NCBI GenBank assembly: GCA_029379385.1
Contig: CM055613.1
Span: 15,580,001-15,644,000, forward strand
From: Quillaja saponaria
Taxonomy: Eukaryota; Streptophyta; Magnoliopsida; Fabales; Quillajaceae
DNA length: 64,000 bases
Direction of reading: 5' to 3'
Positions 1-15,100 of the stretch are shown here, one piece after another. The notes beneath the pieces were generated by a model. That model did no database searches. It worked only from the letters and a program-made list of their open reading frames with translations, and was not told where the DNA came from. The position numbers were made by a program, and so were the translations under genes. The first letter of the stretch is position 1. Each line of letters opens with the position of its first letter.

Positions 1-152
1 CTATCCTTCCTGCCCCTATAGACTCGCAGCGAAGTGACTCGAAGCAGCGACTTCCTTCTCGCTTGCCTGTTCTTTTAAACACAGTTCAGTCATCGGAAAA
101 AAGTTTTATGCATTGATTTACTGAGAGAAAGTCTGGGTAACAACCAAGCAAG
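1..152 (+). promoter_or_regulatory. RAD50 5' leader / promoter-proximal sequence
   Basis: The 152 bases before the RAD50 start codon contain no upstream ATG in a long frame and no RNA gene that I recognise. They presumably hold the 5' UTR and perhaps the end of the promoter. The transcription start cannot be placed from sequence alone, and most of the promoter lies outside the window. Confidence 0.5.
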
Positions 153-3100
153 ATGAGTACGGTGGATAAGATGTTAATCAAAGGGATTCGGAGTTTCGAC
201 CCGGAGAACAAGAACGTCATCACTTTCTTCAGGCCCTTAACCCTAATTGTTGGACCCAACGGAGCTGGAAAAACTGTAATTTCTGTCTCCTCAGTGTATT
301 TTTATGTTTATACGTACATTTAGGGAGGTGGGCATTTTGAGATATTCATGCTTCTGGGTTTTATGACACAGACTATTATAGAGTGCTTGAAGCTTTCATG
401 TACAGGAGAGCTGCCTCCCAATGCAAGGTCAGGCCACAGTTTCATTCATGACCCCAAGGTCTGTTTCTTCACTCTCTCTCCCACACAAAAATTATGTTTT
501 CCTTCATTTCTTTTTTGAGTTGGAAAATTAACTGTTAACGTCCTTTAAGTTTTCTACGGAAATGGGTTAGTACTTTATTCTTTAATAACTGTATTTACTC
601 TAGGTGAGTGAGTTAAGGGGGTTTTATTAAACACTCCCACCCCACCTTACCCAACTATAATTTATAAAAATAATGAAGTAATTCCATAATGGGGTTATTC
701 TTTGTGGTTGTAGGTTGCAGGGGAAACAGAAACAAAAGGGCAAATTAAACTTCGTTTCAAAACAGCTGCAGGTAAAGATGTGGTGTGTATAAGGTCTTTT
801 CAGCTGACGCAGAAGGCATCAAAAATGGAATATAAGGCAATTGAGAGCGTGCTTCAAACAATTAATCCTCACTCAGGAGAGGTATAATATGGTTTGACTT
901 TATTAGTTTGTAATTGATACATTGCATTGCTTCAATTGTTAGATCAAAAGTTGGAATGCTTGCAAATTTGTTATAGCCATGTAATAGTAAGAGGATTTGA
1001 AGTTCATTTTTCTAAAAACCACAATAACATTTAATCTATGAAGCATGGAGAAGGGAAAATGTCACTTGAAATAACTAGACCTGGACACTAACATGTGGAA
1101 TTTAAAAAATCCTAAATTTTGCTGTGCAACACAACAATGAGACTTGAATGTTAAACAGTTAAGATAGGTTCCTTACTTATTTGATCATTTTTAGAATCTG
1201 TTTTTTTTTTATAGGTTATATGCCTTTTATGATTTTGTTTGAGTATTTCCTTGCCTTCATAAGGTACAATTGGATGTGTCTCTACTCAGATTAAAAAGTA
1301 GAACAACATGACTGAATCTGTTTGCTTATCTAATACTAAAGTTCGAAGTTTTTATCCAAATGTACATATATGATATATGTTTAGAAGGTGTCAAACTTAT
1401 ATCTAGAGATTTCTGGTTTACTGGTGCGTGGGGAATGAAAAGACACTACTCTGAAGCATGTCTTTGTGTTGGGATGTACAATTCAAACGCCCTTGCTGGT
1501 TGCAAGATTGGGAAGTTGACTTTGTTGGATGCCTTTCTTTTTATGCTATACAAGGTTAACACGAATGGGGACAGGGCAGATGTTATGTGCTGGGCACCAA
1601 ACATTACTGATTGCTTCTCCATGGAAAGTTTTTACATCCAGATGAATACATGCAGCATACTTTCATTCCCTTGGAAATATGTGTAGCTTGCTAAGATTCC
1701 TTGTAAAGTCACGTTTTTTTGTTTAGACAACCTCCCTAAATAGTACACTAACAACAAACAATCTGATGAAGAGAGGTTTTTGCAAAAACAGTGGTGAAAT
1801 GGTGAACCATTTATTTATTCAGTGTCTGATTGCTAGAATCTTGTGGGAGCTAGTTTTTGGGCTCTTTGGGTTTTTTGGGTGATGCCCGGTACTGTTATGG
1901 ATATCTTGTTTAGTTGACACATGTGAGAAGGTAGAAGAAGCAATAAGCTTGCCCGGTGGGCAACCATTTTTGTTTCATGTGGGTGATTTGGGGCTTGAGA
2001 GGAACAATTGTATCTTCAAGAATGAGGAGGCTTCACTGGAAAATCTGAAGATTACCTTTTTCCTCATGTGGTTCTCATAGATGTCTATTCACCCTTCATT
2101 GGTCCCTTGTAGATTTATTAGAGAGTTTGAGATGTAATTAGTAGTTTTTGTTTTGTTCCTTTAGTGGGGTGTGTCTGTACCTATTTTGTGTACAATTTTT
2201 ATAATAAAATCATTACTTATAAAAAAAAAAAAGTTTTAAATTCTCTTAGGGACTTTTGCTTGATAGGAATATTGGGTTTACCTTCCATTTTAGGCATTGA
2301 TTATTGATCTTAAAATAGGGAAACTTGAAGTTTCTATATTTTAAGTGGAAACACTGTTTTCTTTTCACGCTACTTGGTTCAAATAATATTCATTGGGTTT
2401 CTCTGGGTTCTTTGCATGATCTTTTTGGTAACACAATAACAACGTTTTAGGGAGGAGTAAAGATGCATGTTACTATGGAGCTGTTTTTTTAGTGATTTGG
2501 GATGTGTAGCTGGAGTGTAATGTGACAAATTTTTATGATTATCGTCATCCATTGCATCTTTAGGGTGTTTCTTTAGTTGACTTGCAACATGATTGGCCAG
2601 CTCTTTTGTTTTAAGCTCACCTATTTCTTATATAATTTTTCTTGTTCTTAGGAGGACTTCCTCCCCATGTATTTCTTTATCTCTTAATAAAACTTATTTT
2701 TCTGAAAAAAAAAAAAAACATAAATTTCTTGTTCAAGCAGGGATCTTGTTAGTGTGCTTTGAATTACAATATCGTTTGAGGAATGATATCGTGAAATTCT
2801 ACTGTTTATATGGTGGATCTTATAAAAAGATGCATAACTTGGAGTAATCGACTCCTTCAATACTGTCTACTATTCAATTTATGTGTTGTCCTTGTGGCTT
2901 CACACATTTGCAGACTAGTGGGATACTATTTGTTTCTGGCTGCTTTTTTGTGTTGTTTCTAAACCAAAAAGCACCATGCTAAGTGCTAACTGTAAGAAAA
3001 GAATGCAAGGACACGTGCAACATATAAATATATGTGTTTGTAGTCCCACATTGTTTAGACGTGGTAGTCTTGTGTAATTGTTTTAATATAAATAAAGTTT

Positions 3101-6100
3101 GTGGGAGTAATCTTTAATAATTAAGCTACAATCCTTTTTCTTACACTATTTTATCAAAATAATTTGCTAAATGGAAGTTAATTATTTAGAGTGAGAAGGC
3201 TCATCATGTGGCATATATTTCTTTCTCTAATTGAATGAATGAGTAATTTTGGTCTGAATTGGAGGTATGCTACGTGATTGATTAAGTTGGAGACTAGCTA
3301 TTGTGTTTTAGCTTGCCAAAACAGTGTTTGTTATATCTTTTCCAGATTGATATCTCCTATGGTGTGGTCCTGTGTATTGAGTCTTCTAAAAGTAAATTTA
3401 CTTTATTGGTTTCTTAAATGCAGAAAGTTTGTCTTAGCTATAGATGTGCTGACATGGATCGAGAAATTCCTGCTCTAATGGGTGTTTCAAAGGCCATTTT
3501 GGAAAATGTTATATTTGCACATCAAGATGAAGCAAATTGGCCACTACAGGATCCTTCCACATTAAAGAAGAAATTTGATGATATCTTCTCTGCTACTAGG
3601 TACCATCTATCTTCTCCAAGCCACTTCTCTCTCGCCTCTCCTGTCTCCCCTCCACGGATTTCTTTTATTCCTCATTTTGAGTTTTTCTACATTCCATAAA
3701 TTTACGTATAGTGATGTATGACGAGTTCAGGAGGATTCAAAATTTTGATCTTGGGGCTATCTCTGCTTTGATCTTAGATGGCAGGATATAAAATCCAGGA
3801 TTTGTGTGATAGGCTAAGGGTTTTTTGGTGGGAAAGAGATAGGGAAGTTGATGGTTTAAAGTTGATTTAAGGTATAATGAACGGGAGTAGGTCTGAGAAT
3901 TTAATTTAAGGGAAAAAAAAGAAAAGAAAAGAAAAAAAGGATACAAACAATCTGATCTGTCACAGGGTGCAAATAGTACTGAGAAGTGAGAACAGTAATT
4001 TTTAGAGTTTCCAAGTTAAAAGAATAGTAGAAGAATAATTGATATAATATCACACCTAGTGTTGCATAGGCATCACACATAAGAAGGAATTGCAGAACAC
4101 AATCCAAAGAGCTCCATGGCTGGTTAATTTCTCAATGGTTCATTCATCCTTCTAATAATGCTTCAAATAGCCTAGTCTTGACTTTGGGCCCAAGTAAACT
4201 AGTCCCAACCTATTGACACAAAACTAAATCAAAGTAAAGGACCTACTTAAGCTAAAACTACCTAAAGAAATCCTACAAGAATAAAACTTGACATCGTAAT
4301 CAATCTTTGAGTTGCTCCTTGTTAAACATGGCATCCTAAAGTCCTAAAAACCTAAAAAATCAATAAGCGACCAAGTAGAATCGCTTGAGCTACTGCCCTC
4401 AAACTAATTTTTCTCTACTTAAGAAAATTAATAGTAACAGGAGATAGGCAGTAGCTTGGTACCAAGAACAGAATCCAAGATCAATAACGATGAGCACAAC
4501 TAGAGCACTATGTGTCAGTTTCCAATTCAATTTTTACACTCCAAAGCACAAGCAAATATTGTTAATTAATCAACTCCCATGGAAGAGTAATATTAATAGA
4601 TGCAGAAGAACCTATCTTTCACAGGATATGTTCTTAGTAGTGAAATCAATCATAAAATTCTGTTAACAATATTAGCACAGAAGAAATAAATCAATCATAA
4701 ACCGTTGTCTCGGTGGTGGCGGAACCATCCATCCCCTATACTAGCAATCTGGCATCATTAGAACTAGAAACTTCCGATCTGCCCATCCCTGAAGTTTCAT
4801 CACCATATCTCGCCGGACACACTCACTGGTGAACATGGAAGGCTGTTGTCGTGGTTGTGCATAACTTGACCTTTGACCCAGTTGCATACTTTCTTGATAT
4901 GGGTTTTGGGAATTGTTGGAATTGTGTCTAGAGTTAATTCTATTTCTGGAAATTTTTTTAGGATTTGTTTTGCTTGTAGCCTATATATAAAGGTAGTTAG
5001 TTTTAGGGTTCAATAGGTTTTTCAGCTTTTTTCGAGTCAATACACATGTAATTTTTTCAAGAATAGAATAGTGAATTTCAATCTCTCTAATGAGGACGTA
5101 GACTAGATTGAGTTGAACCTTGATACCGTAGTTACCAGGAATGTTACCTTGATTACCACGTTCTAGGTCTTGCATTCTAGATTGCTATGGTTTACGACCC
5201 AGAGTGTCAAATTTGACGACTTAAAAGAGCTTTGTGGATTTGGTGACTCAAGAGACAATTTTCAAGAATTTTTCTTGACAAATAGGGTGTTTTTGGCCTT
5301 CCTACGTGTTGACGTTAGTTGTAATTCAGCGAGTAAGCTCTAAGAAGAACTTGGTTAGCACTGTTGCACCTGTAGTCATCTTTGGTTTTGGCTGTGTGGC
5401 TTTGCCCGTGTAGTGTTAAAATAAGGTTTGGTGAAGAAGAAGAGCAATACGCATTGTTTAACTATTAAACTTTTTTTTTTTGTCTTTTTTCCTTTTCTAA
5501 CTGTGGGCTTAACTTGGATGGCCCAAGACTTAAGTTTAAAAGTGTTGGGAATTATACAAAATTCCCCTTCAATTTTCATTGAGTTATAGTAAACATAACA
5601 AAAAAAATCCACACAAATAAATAAGCAGAAAAGAAGAGAACGATACAATCAAACACAAGATATAATATGGTTCAGTCTCTTGCTTACATTCACTAATGAG
5701 AAAGAATTCACTGATATTTCAAGAAAGATTATATAAAAAGAGTAACACTCTATACATAATATTCTCAGCAATTTCCTAGGCCATGTTCTTACCAATCTCT
5801 TTTACACACTTATTTTTAAGGGTCTCACACATATTAGATTTTCTCTTTCTCATATCTACAACTCTCATAAGCCTACATATTTATATTCTATTTGGTAGAA
5901 GCCTTATAATTTTCTAATTAGATTTACTTACCTATCAAGGTAAACCTAATGAGGAAATTCCAATTGACATCTAATTAGTTCTTTCTTACCTACCAAGAAT
6001 AAATTAATTAGGAAACTGCCAAATAAGAATTTTGGTCTAAATCCCTACAAAAAGCTTTTTAGTAACGCAACTAACATTTTTCCCATTCAAGTAGACAAAT

Positions 6101-9100
6101 ACACAATGCAACAAGGAAAACAAAGAGAGTCCAATCCACCCACATATAATTTTATTTAGCTTTTCTTTTTCTTCCTTCAATTAGTAATACAAGTTAAATA
6201 ATGTAAGTAATTAGTATTTACAAAAACTTCAATAACAATAAATATGGTTATTGAAAAATAATAATATTTATTTTCCTATAACTTAAGTATTACTTTTCTA
6301 CTAAGTTTCTAATAAATATAGTAGCTTAACATAATTTAATATGAAATATACCATATCTATTAGTAACTTAGTAGAGTGACCCGAGTAAGTATTTCACGAG
6401 TAGGGCTGGAAATGAATGCGAACTATTCATATTTGAGGCTAATTCGAATCGAATTTAAACTGAGTACTATTCGAGTACTATTCAAATTTGAATTTGAATT
6501 TAAGTTTATATTTTTATGATCATTCGTATTTGAATTTGAATAGTACACTATTCGGCTCGATTCGAGTGCCAGCCCTATTCAAGCGTACACGTTTCAAAAT
6601 AGCGAACAAATTAAGCCTACCCACTCGAATTGTGTTTTTATTCAAGTAGCATTCCTCTTTCCCATTCTCATACTACGTCTCGGAATACCGCGTCCCTAGT
6701 AATTATGCTTGATACATTTTGTGTTCTTTCTTTTACTTGTTTTGTTTTTTAGTTCTAGATTTTATCCTATTCTCGCTTCTGTTGTTTTTACAGAAACCAA
6801 AACAAAACATAACCTGTATTTTTCCTGTCTTTATTTCATTTGCTGCTTGCATCATAGTCTTGTAAGTATAACATTGATAGTGGCATGTAATAATTAACAA
6901 ACTATTTTTTTTTACTTTCATTAGCCCTCACACTTGCACATGTAAATGGAATTTATTCCCAATTGCACATCTATGGGGTAATTGGGTGACTGGGGAAACG
7001 AACAAGATACTTAAGAAATTGACTAGATGCTTCTTAAGATTGGAGGAGGGATCACGAGATATTCCTTCCGGATTGCTTCTTTGTTATTTTCTACTTAATG
7101 CAATTGTGTATATTGAATGCGGTGTTGCTTATTACTGAAGTTGTTATTAATACATCTTCACACCATTTACAGATATACAAAAGCATTGGAGGTCATAAAG
7201 AAACTTCACAAGGATCAGGCTCAGGAGATAAAGACTTACAAGCTCAAGTTGGAGAATCTACAGACCCTGAAAGATGCAGCATATAAGGTCATTTTCCTCT
7301 TTTTCCTCATGCAATAATAACTCTTAACATAGAAGTTTGCAGATTATCGTATTATTTAATTCCATTTCTCTAGCATAATGATTTCGCCATATTAGACATA
7401 GTGGAGAGAGTAAGAGTGCGAGAGATAAAGATAGAGAGGCAAAGAGAGAACAAGAATCATGGAAGTTTACTAGCTGCCTCACTCATTTGTTACTTTTATA
7501 TATGCATGATCAAGACTAAAAACCCTTATACTAAATGAAACATTAAGTACCTGTCAATAACTTTCTTGAAGGTAAATTCATAGGAAAAGTGATAGTTATT
7601 GTTGGATTGCAACTGTACATATTGTGCAAGCTATCAAACTGTTATATTATCTTCCCTTGCCTAGTTTCATTTTTCAATTATATTGATTGGTTTCTTTAAG
7701 CTAAACTCATAAAGCAAGTAGTAATTAGTTTGAAGTGCTTTCTATCATTGTGCAAGCTTACAATTGCTACACATTAGTGCTCTTATGGGTGTTTTGTGAT
7801 TGTGATGCAAGAGTTTTAGATTTTTAGCATTGTTTGATGGGATTGTAGTCATAGATTTGATTGAGTTTTGGTGGCTGTAATTTTGGCATTAGATGTTTCA
7901 GCTTTTACTTATGGGAGGTTTTAATATTTTAATTGAATAGATTTATATAATGCTTTCTTTGAACTTATTTTATGGTCTTTGAGTTAACCTAACTGAATGC
8001 AATATAGCTGGGGTTAATTTGCATAGTCATTTGTTGTGCAATTACTCTTCTCTAACTGGGTGTCTCACCCCAACCTACCTCTGACTTATTTAGGTGTTCC
8101 ACTGAGTGGAAATCCCCGCTCTGTTGGGATCCTATCGTTTGTAAGGTGTCTAAGCATCTTGATGGGTGAAAGGATGCTTTTTTACCCTAGGGTAGGATTA
8201 CTCTTCTTAGTTCATGTCAATTTAACATTCCCATCTATTACCTTTCTTTGTTTCAAATTCCGGTTAAGGTGGCTAATAATTTAGAATGTCTTATGCGGGA
8301 TTTTCTTTGGTCGAAGGAGAGATTAAGAGAGATCACCTGGTTAACTGAGATCTTTGTTGTAAGCCTAAATTAGAAGATGGTTTAGGGATTGCTAAATTGA
8401 TGTCTAAAAGTATATCTCTATTGGACAAGTGGCTTTGGCTTTTTCCTCATGATTCTTATGCTCTTTGGCATATGGTGATTAAGAGCAAATTTGGCATTCA
8501 TCGGAATGAGTGGGATGCCAAAAATTTGTATGAGTATTTCGCATAGGCTGACCATAAAAACCACCCAACCGAAAAACCGGCCCAAATCCAATTGAATTGG
8601 GCCGAAACGGATTTCAGTCGAATATTTGATTGGTTTGAATTTGTGTTTATAATTCTGTTCTAGTCAGTTTTGCGGGTCTCTTAAAAAAATAGGATTCTTG
8701 AACTGACCCGACCAAAATGGTAATTAAATCAAATTCTAGATTTTAGTTAGTCCAGCAAGCCTATCTCAACAAGCATACCTTACTTTACTAAACTCCAACC
8801 ATTACTAAATTAGTTAATCTTAAATCAAAATAAAGCAAATCCTAAAATACTTTTTATTTCTTTGGCTGCCAGAAAGAGAATAGAGCTTAGAGCTCTCGGC
8901 CTTTATTCCGTTCTCCAGAAGTCATCTACTCACAAATCAAGTTTCTTGTTTTTCTCTAATTCTCAACTCTATCTTTCCTGTGTTGCTCGTAATGCTCTTG
9001 GATGAATGAAAAATTAAGATTCCATTCTTTGGATCCTTTGAATCTCTCTTTCATCATATTCATTGTTGATGGTCTTTGCATATCTCATTGCATGAATATC

Positions 9101-12100
9101 ATCTGTATTTCTTTAGATCCATCAAGAAAATTGGTCTGTATAACTTGTTTCTCTATTTATGAATAATTGTTATATTTTTTTTAATTTTCTTTCTAAATCT
9201 TGTTCACTTCTTTTTGAGTTTTGGAATAAATTTGGGGTTTGTTGTTGTGATGAAGGAACCATCGGTAACCAACCAAAACTGACCGTAAAATACTGCAAAT
9301 GTTGCGGTTTGAAAATTTAGATAACCAAAAACTTTGGTTGTTCAGTTGGTAGTAAATTTTAGGGGACTGTTATAGTTGGGTCGGTTGGAAAAACACCAAA
9401 AACTGACTGACACGACTGAATGCTCAGGCCTAAATCTCATGCTAGCCCTTTGAACTTCATCTCCCAGGTATTTTCCCTTTCTTCTCCTCTTCTTTATTTT
9501 AAAGATGGTAATGGTACTCGCTTTCGTTTCTGGGAGGATGCTTAGATAGGGAATAGTTCTTTTGCTGTCACTTATCCTAAACTTTATCGTCTTTTAACCT
9601 TTCATTTTGCTTCAGTTTCCTCCTTTTATGTCTTTGAAGGAGAAGTTATTACATGGGATTTTCATTTCTTCAGAGGATTAAATGAAAGGGAAGTTTATGA
9701 TCTTAAAACTTGCTAATTGCTCCTACTCGCTTCCCTATTATTGGTTGCTTGACGCTTCAGGATCTTTCTCTTGTAAATCATATTATAGCTTTCTTGGTCA
9801 TGGTCCTGATTCATTCTCTTTCCCACTTCATAAATTCATCTGGAAGGCTAAGGTTCATCTAAGGTTAAGGCTTTTGTTTGGACAACACTACTTAATAGAG
9901 TCAACACTAATAACTTGTTTTTGTGATTTTGATTGAAGCAATTATATCCTCAATGGTTTTAAACTTAGTCAATTTGGTCCAATATAGTCAACTTTAGTAA
10001 GTAACTCTGACGAAATTGATGACATATGATAAAGAACATGAGAATAAAATTTGATTACTATTTGAATTACCTGGTTTATTCTATCATCTGTATATTTAGG
10101 GATTTTGTATTTTATTTTAAATTTGGGGTCAATTGTTTTGCCCTGATGATTTGGGTTTTCAACATTTCATATTAAAAGGCCTATATATGTACTTTAAAAG
10201 GCAGCCTATAAATTGAGTTGGGTGATTTACCCCTACTCGCTCTACTTTATCTCCTTTACCCTCTTTTCTTTATTTCGCTCTCCTCTCCCTCCTTTTGGTC
10301 TTTCAAAATCAGTTTGTTAGCTTTTTAATGTCAATATTTCACACAACGATGAAATGCATTCTCCATTTCCATTTCTGCATTTTGAAACATTCTCCATGAA
10401 GAGAGAAAAAGTTAGTTGGGGAGTTTAGGGCTCAGCTTTTAGCTAGGGAGATGGAAAAAATACATTGAGGAAGATGAGCTCATCTGGTAGAAAGGTGGAT
10501 GCCCTTGAGGGATTACCCTGAGAGTCTGAGACATTCTGGTCGTCTCACACTTGTCTGTTTGGTAGCAGAGTCAACAATCGAAAGGAAGCTTTATTGAATT
10601 TTCTCTCTCCTTTCTGTAAATTAGAAGGAGTTGCAGATCTGGTATCTCTCTCTGGGTATCTGTTGGTTGCAGATGGAACCTTGAATTATTTGGCCGCTGG
10701 AACATTGGTTTTCTTCCAGATTGGAGCTTTGGAATCTTGAACAAATATTCAATGATAGATTTTTCACCTTTCTCAAGTTTGAACAGGCTATCATAGAGTT
10801 CATACACCCTGGAAACATTCTTCTCCATGGAGAATGTGTCATGAACAGTGCCCAAATCTCCTTAGCAGTATTCAGATACATCATGTTGGCATGGATTGTT
10901 GGTTCCGTGCTATTCCACAACCATGACAATGCAATTGTTGGCTTCCCCATTCCTCAAAATCTTTACTATTAATTGCAGGTAGGTCAGACAGAATATAATT
11001 CAGTTTCTTCCTAACTACTAAAGCAACCAGCATAGCCTTAGCCCACATTAGATAATTACCACCACTTAATTTCACTGATGTAATCTGGACACTAACTTGC
11101 TTAGAAGGAGAATTAGAGATTGAGATGCTATAATCAGGCTTAGCCATATTCAATTATTACAGGGCAGATTATACTTCCTGTATTAAAAGAAAGAGAAAAC
11201 TCAACCACAAACAGATAACAAAATACCTTATGGCATGCCTGTATACATCTCAGACGATAGAAATTTTTTCAGATTTTAACTAGCCTTGAAAACAGAGCTG
11301 AAACAACCAAAGAAATCACTGACCCAGCCAAGGAGACAACTTCAGACCTGAGACTTATTCATGGAATCATCACAGAACCTCAAAAACAACAGGAACTCAG
11401 ATGGCCAAACTGGCCAGAAAACAAACAGTAATCAAGAAACTACAGAGAAACTAAGAAAAACTTCATTCATTCATATGCATACTGATCTAGAACTCCTTCT
11501 GGTATTTAACAGCTTGCAATGCGGCTAAGCCCAACTGATTGTAACTACTTCTCTTAACAGATCCATTAATGTATTAACATCTGTACAATTGTGTCACAAA
11601 CCTGCTCTTCTTATTTGTCAGTTCTGCCATGCACTGCAGTTGTCTTCTTGTCTTTTAGATGTCTCTGTTGCCTTATAGCTGTTATTCATCTTTTTTTATT
11701 GCCTTTTCTATACATAGATGCTTCATTCTTGTCTTTGCTTTAGCTATTTTAGAATTTAACTACTGTTTCAGTTTGACTGGAGATACTGGAAAAAATGGAT
11801 ATAATATTTCAAATGGTAGGGCTATGTACATGGAACTTTTTGCTCCTTGTACAAGCCCAAGAAACAAGAAAATATGTGGCCCCATGTGGGGCCCACCATT
11901 TTTTTTTTGTGATTGTCGTGCACAGAGAAAATAAGCTCTGTGCATGCAGCCCTAATCTGTTTCAAATTATTTTACTTATATTGGATTGTTGATGGAGTTT
12001 AGTTTTCTTACAGCTGAGGGAGAATATTGCTCAAGATCAAGAAAAAACAGAGTCTTTGAAAAGTCAGATACAAGAGTTAGAGAGAGGCATTCAAGGTGTT

Positions 12101-15100
12101 GATGCTAAGATTCATCATACAGAGGCAACATTAAAAGATTTGAGGAAACTACAGGACCAGATATCAACAAAGACTGCTGAAAGAAGCACTTTGTATAAGG
12201 AGCAACAGAAGCAGTATGCAGCTCTTGCTGAGGAGAATGAAGGTATGTTATACTTAGCTCATGCATTAGTGTCCATTTTTCGCATTTGTTGGGTCAGCAC
12301 AATTATTCTATGATCATCAAGGTGGTCTTTATCATGCTATATGTTCATTTGCATTGGGCCATTTACATGTGGCTGTTATAATCCATTCGACAATTCTTTG
12401 TTATTTCTCATTCCTTGTGTTGGTTAGACACTGATGAAGAATTGAACGAGTGGAAGACTAAGTTTGAAGAAAGGATTGCACTATTAGAAACAAAAATAAA
12501 CAAGTTGGAGAGGGAAATGAATGATACAGAGACCAAAAGTTCTTTTCTTAAGAAGACAATCAATGATTACATCTGGGAGATGAGCAAGCTGCAAACAGAA
12601 GCTGAAGTAAATCACATAATACCCAAGTTGATATTCTAAAAGCCATGCAGTTTGTGTGGAATGTAATTGTTATTGCCTTTATACTTTGCACTTCAGGCTC
12701 ACAAGTCCTTGAAGAATGAACGAGATTCCACCTTTCAAAAACTTTTTGCGAGGCATAATTTAGGGTCTCTTCCAGACACCCCCTTCAGTGATGAAGTTTC
12801 TGTAAACCTCACAAATCGTATAAAATCAAGGCTAATGGATCTGGAGAAGGATCTTCAAGATAAAAAGGTAGTTGTCTGTTGCTTCTATATTCAGATAAAT
12901 GGGTATGTCTTCACTGTTCTATTTTCAAAATGAAGTTAAATTGCAAATGGTTGCTCTTTTCTTTCCAAAAGAGGAAAAAAAAAAAAAAAAAAAAAAAATG
13001 GTTACTAATTTTCCTGATCTGGTGAAATTTGCAATTCAGAAATATAGAAAATTACACATGCATTAGGTTACTATTGACTCAAAGGATGTTATTGCAGAAA
13101 TCAAATGAGATTGAACTCAAGACATCATGGGATGGCTATATGGATGCAAATGACCGATGGAAAAACATGGAGGCTCAAAAACATGCGAAAGTAGAGATTA
13201 AGGTTTGTTTTTTAAATGCTGACATTTTAATGACAATTATTTCATGTTTACCCTAGCTTTTTCTTATATGTTGTTATTATGCAGAGTGGAATATTGAAAC
13301 GTATTGAAGAGAAGGAAAATGAGCGTGATTCATTTGAACTTCTAATTTCTAATGTTAATCTTTCACACATAGATGAAAGAGAAAAAAACATGGTGAGTGG
13401 CCCCCTCTACGGTTTCTTTAGGACTTTACTACATTAATCTTTGGCTCTTAGTAACCAGAGACTAATTATTAGCAAGTAATGCTTGCAGCGGATTGAGGTT
13501 GAGAGGAAGACCAACCAGCTTGCTGAAAGAGAATTTGAAGCAAACATACGTCAAAAGCAGAGTGAGTTATTTAGTATAGAACAAAAGATGAAGGCTGTTA
13601 ACCGAGAGAAGGACATCATGGCTGGTGATTCTGAGGACAGAGTGAAGCTAGCTCTGAAAAAGTCGGAGTTGGAGAATCTCAAGAAGAAACATAGAAAGAT
13701 GTGAGTAAATCTTTCTTCCCCTTTACTCGGCACTGTTTTTTGTGAAGATGACAGTGTTATAACCCAAAAAAAGTAACAGTTTTTATTTTTATTTTTTATT
13801 CTTCTTAGAATTGATGACTACAAGGATAGAATAAGAGGGGTGCTAAAAGGCAGGCTGCCTCCTGATAAGGACTTGAAGAAGGAAATTACTCAAGCACTAA
13901 GGTTGCTTCCATATTTTTATTCCTTTTATGCTCTGATAATTTATAACAATTCCCTTTCTGGGTACATCCTCCTTGTGATGAAACCACCAATTTTGGTATG
14001 AGGTTCTTAATTTGAAACATGTCTTATAATTTTAGTGTAATTTTCCATACTGTATTGCAGAGTTATCTGATATGTGTAATCTCTGATTTCAGTCATGTAT
14101 TTTACTGGCTGTTATTCTTTTCCTCCCAATTACATCTTGAATGGAATACTGGCGTCTAGGTATATAATGTTTCTTTACCCGTACTACCATAAGAAGTACA
14201 GGCTTCAACCCCTAATAGCCTAGTCTTGGTTTACTTTCTCAAGTATAGGTTTCTTCTATTATAATTTGGGAAAGGTTACTGAATATACCATTTCCTGGAG
14301 TACATGTCTATAAAAAAAAAAAGTAATACTTCCTAGTGAAAAGGAAAAGATGCATGTGTGTGGGTGGGGGAGGGGGTGGGGGAGGGGGGTGGGGGAGGGG
14401 GAATTAAGGTTATAACTGTTGCCATTAGTTACTACTTACTAATCATTTGAGGATTGTGCTTGAATAGAACTTAATGGCAGATCTTTTTAAGAATTATGGT
14501 TTTCTATTTGGAAGGACTATATACTGTAAGCTATTGAGTTATAAAAAAAAAGTTTACATTCTTGAGTACTTGTATGAGGTTAATAAGGTGATTAGTAAAC
14601 TCTTAATGGATGTGTTCTTATTTATGATTTTACGAAAGACCAGATGGGGTGTGCTTACTTTTCCATCGCCATATTTAATTTGGTTGGAGGAGGAGTAAAG
14701 TGCTTTGTGCATATTTTAATGATGTTATGTTAGCATCATATATGGATATTAATGTTGAGGCATGGTAGTTTGCTTTCATATTAGAGATATGGTCTATTAA
14801 CTACTTCTGAACACACCCCATTTTCTTCTTGAACACCACTTACTTCTATTAGGAAATATAATATTAATGTATTGTGTTGTCCCACATTGCTTATATGTGA
14901 AAGTTTATATTTATTGTTTACTATACATAAAGCTTATGGGGTCTAGGCTTTGATATATTAATCAAGCCTGCAATCCTTTTTCTTATTCTATTTTATTTAA
15001 CATGGTAACAGAATGAGTTTAAAACCCAAGCTCGATCTTGGCCTAATTTCAAAAACCCTAATCCTCTCTTTCTTTTCTTTAACTGCCACATGAAAAAACA

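Noticed and set aside
11878..11893. Perfect GGCCCCATGTGGGGCC palindrome in intron 5
   Set aside because: Isolated, with no partner or functional context.
12970..12998. Long A run in RAD50 intron 8 as a retroposon tail
   Set aside because: No element body precedes it and no target duplication is visible.
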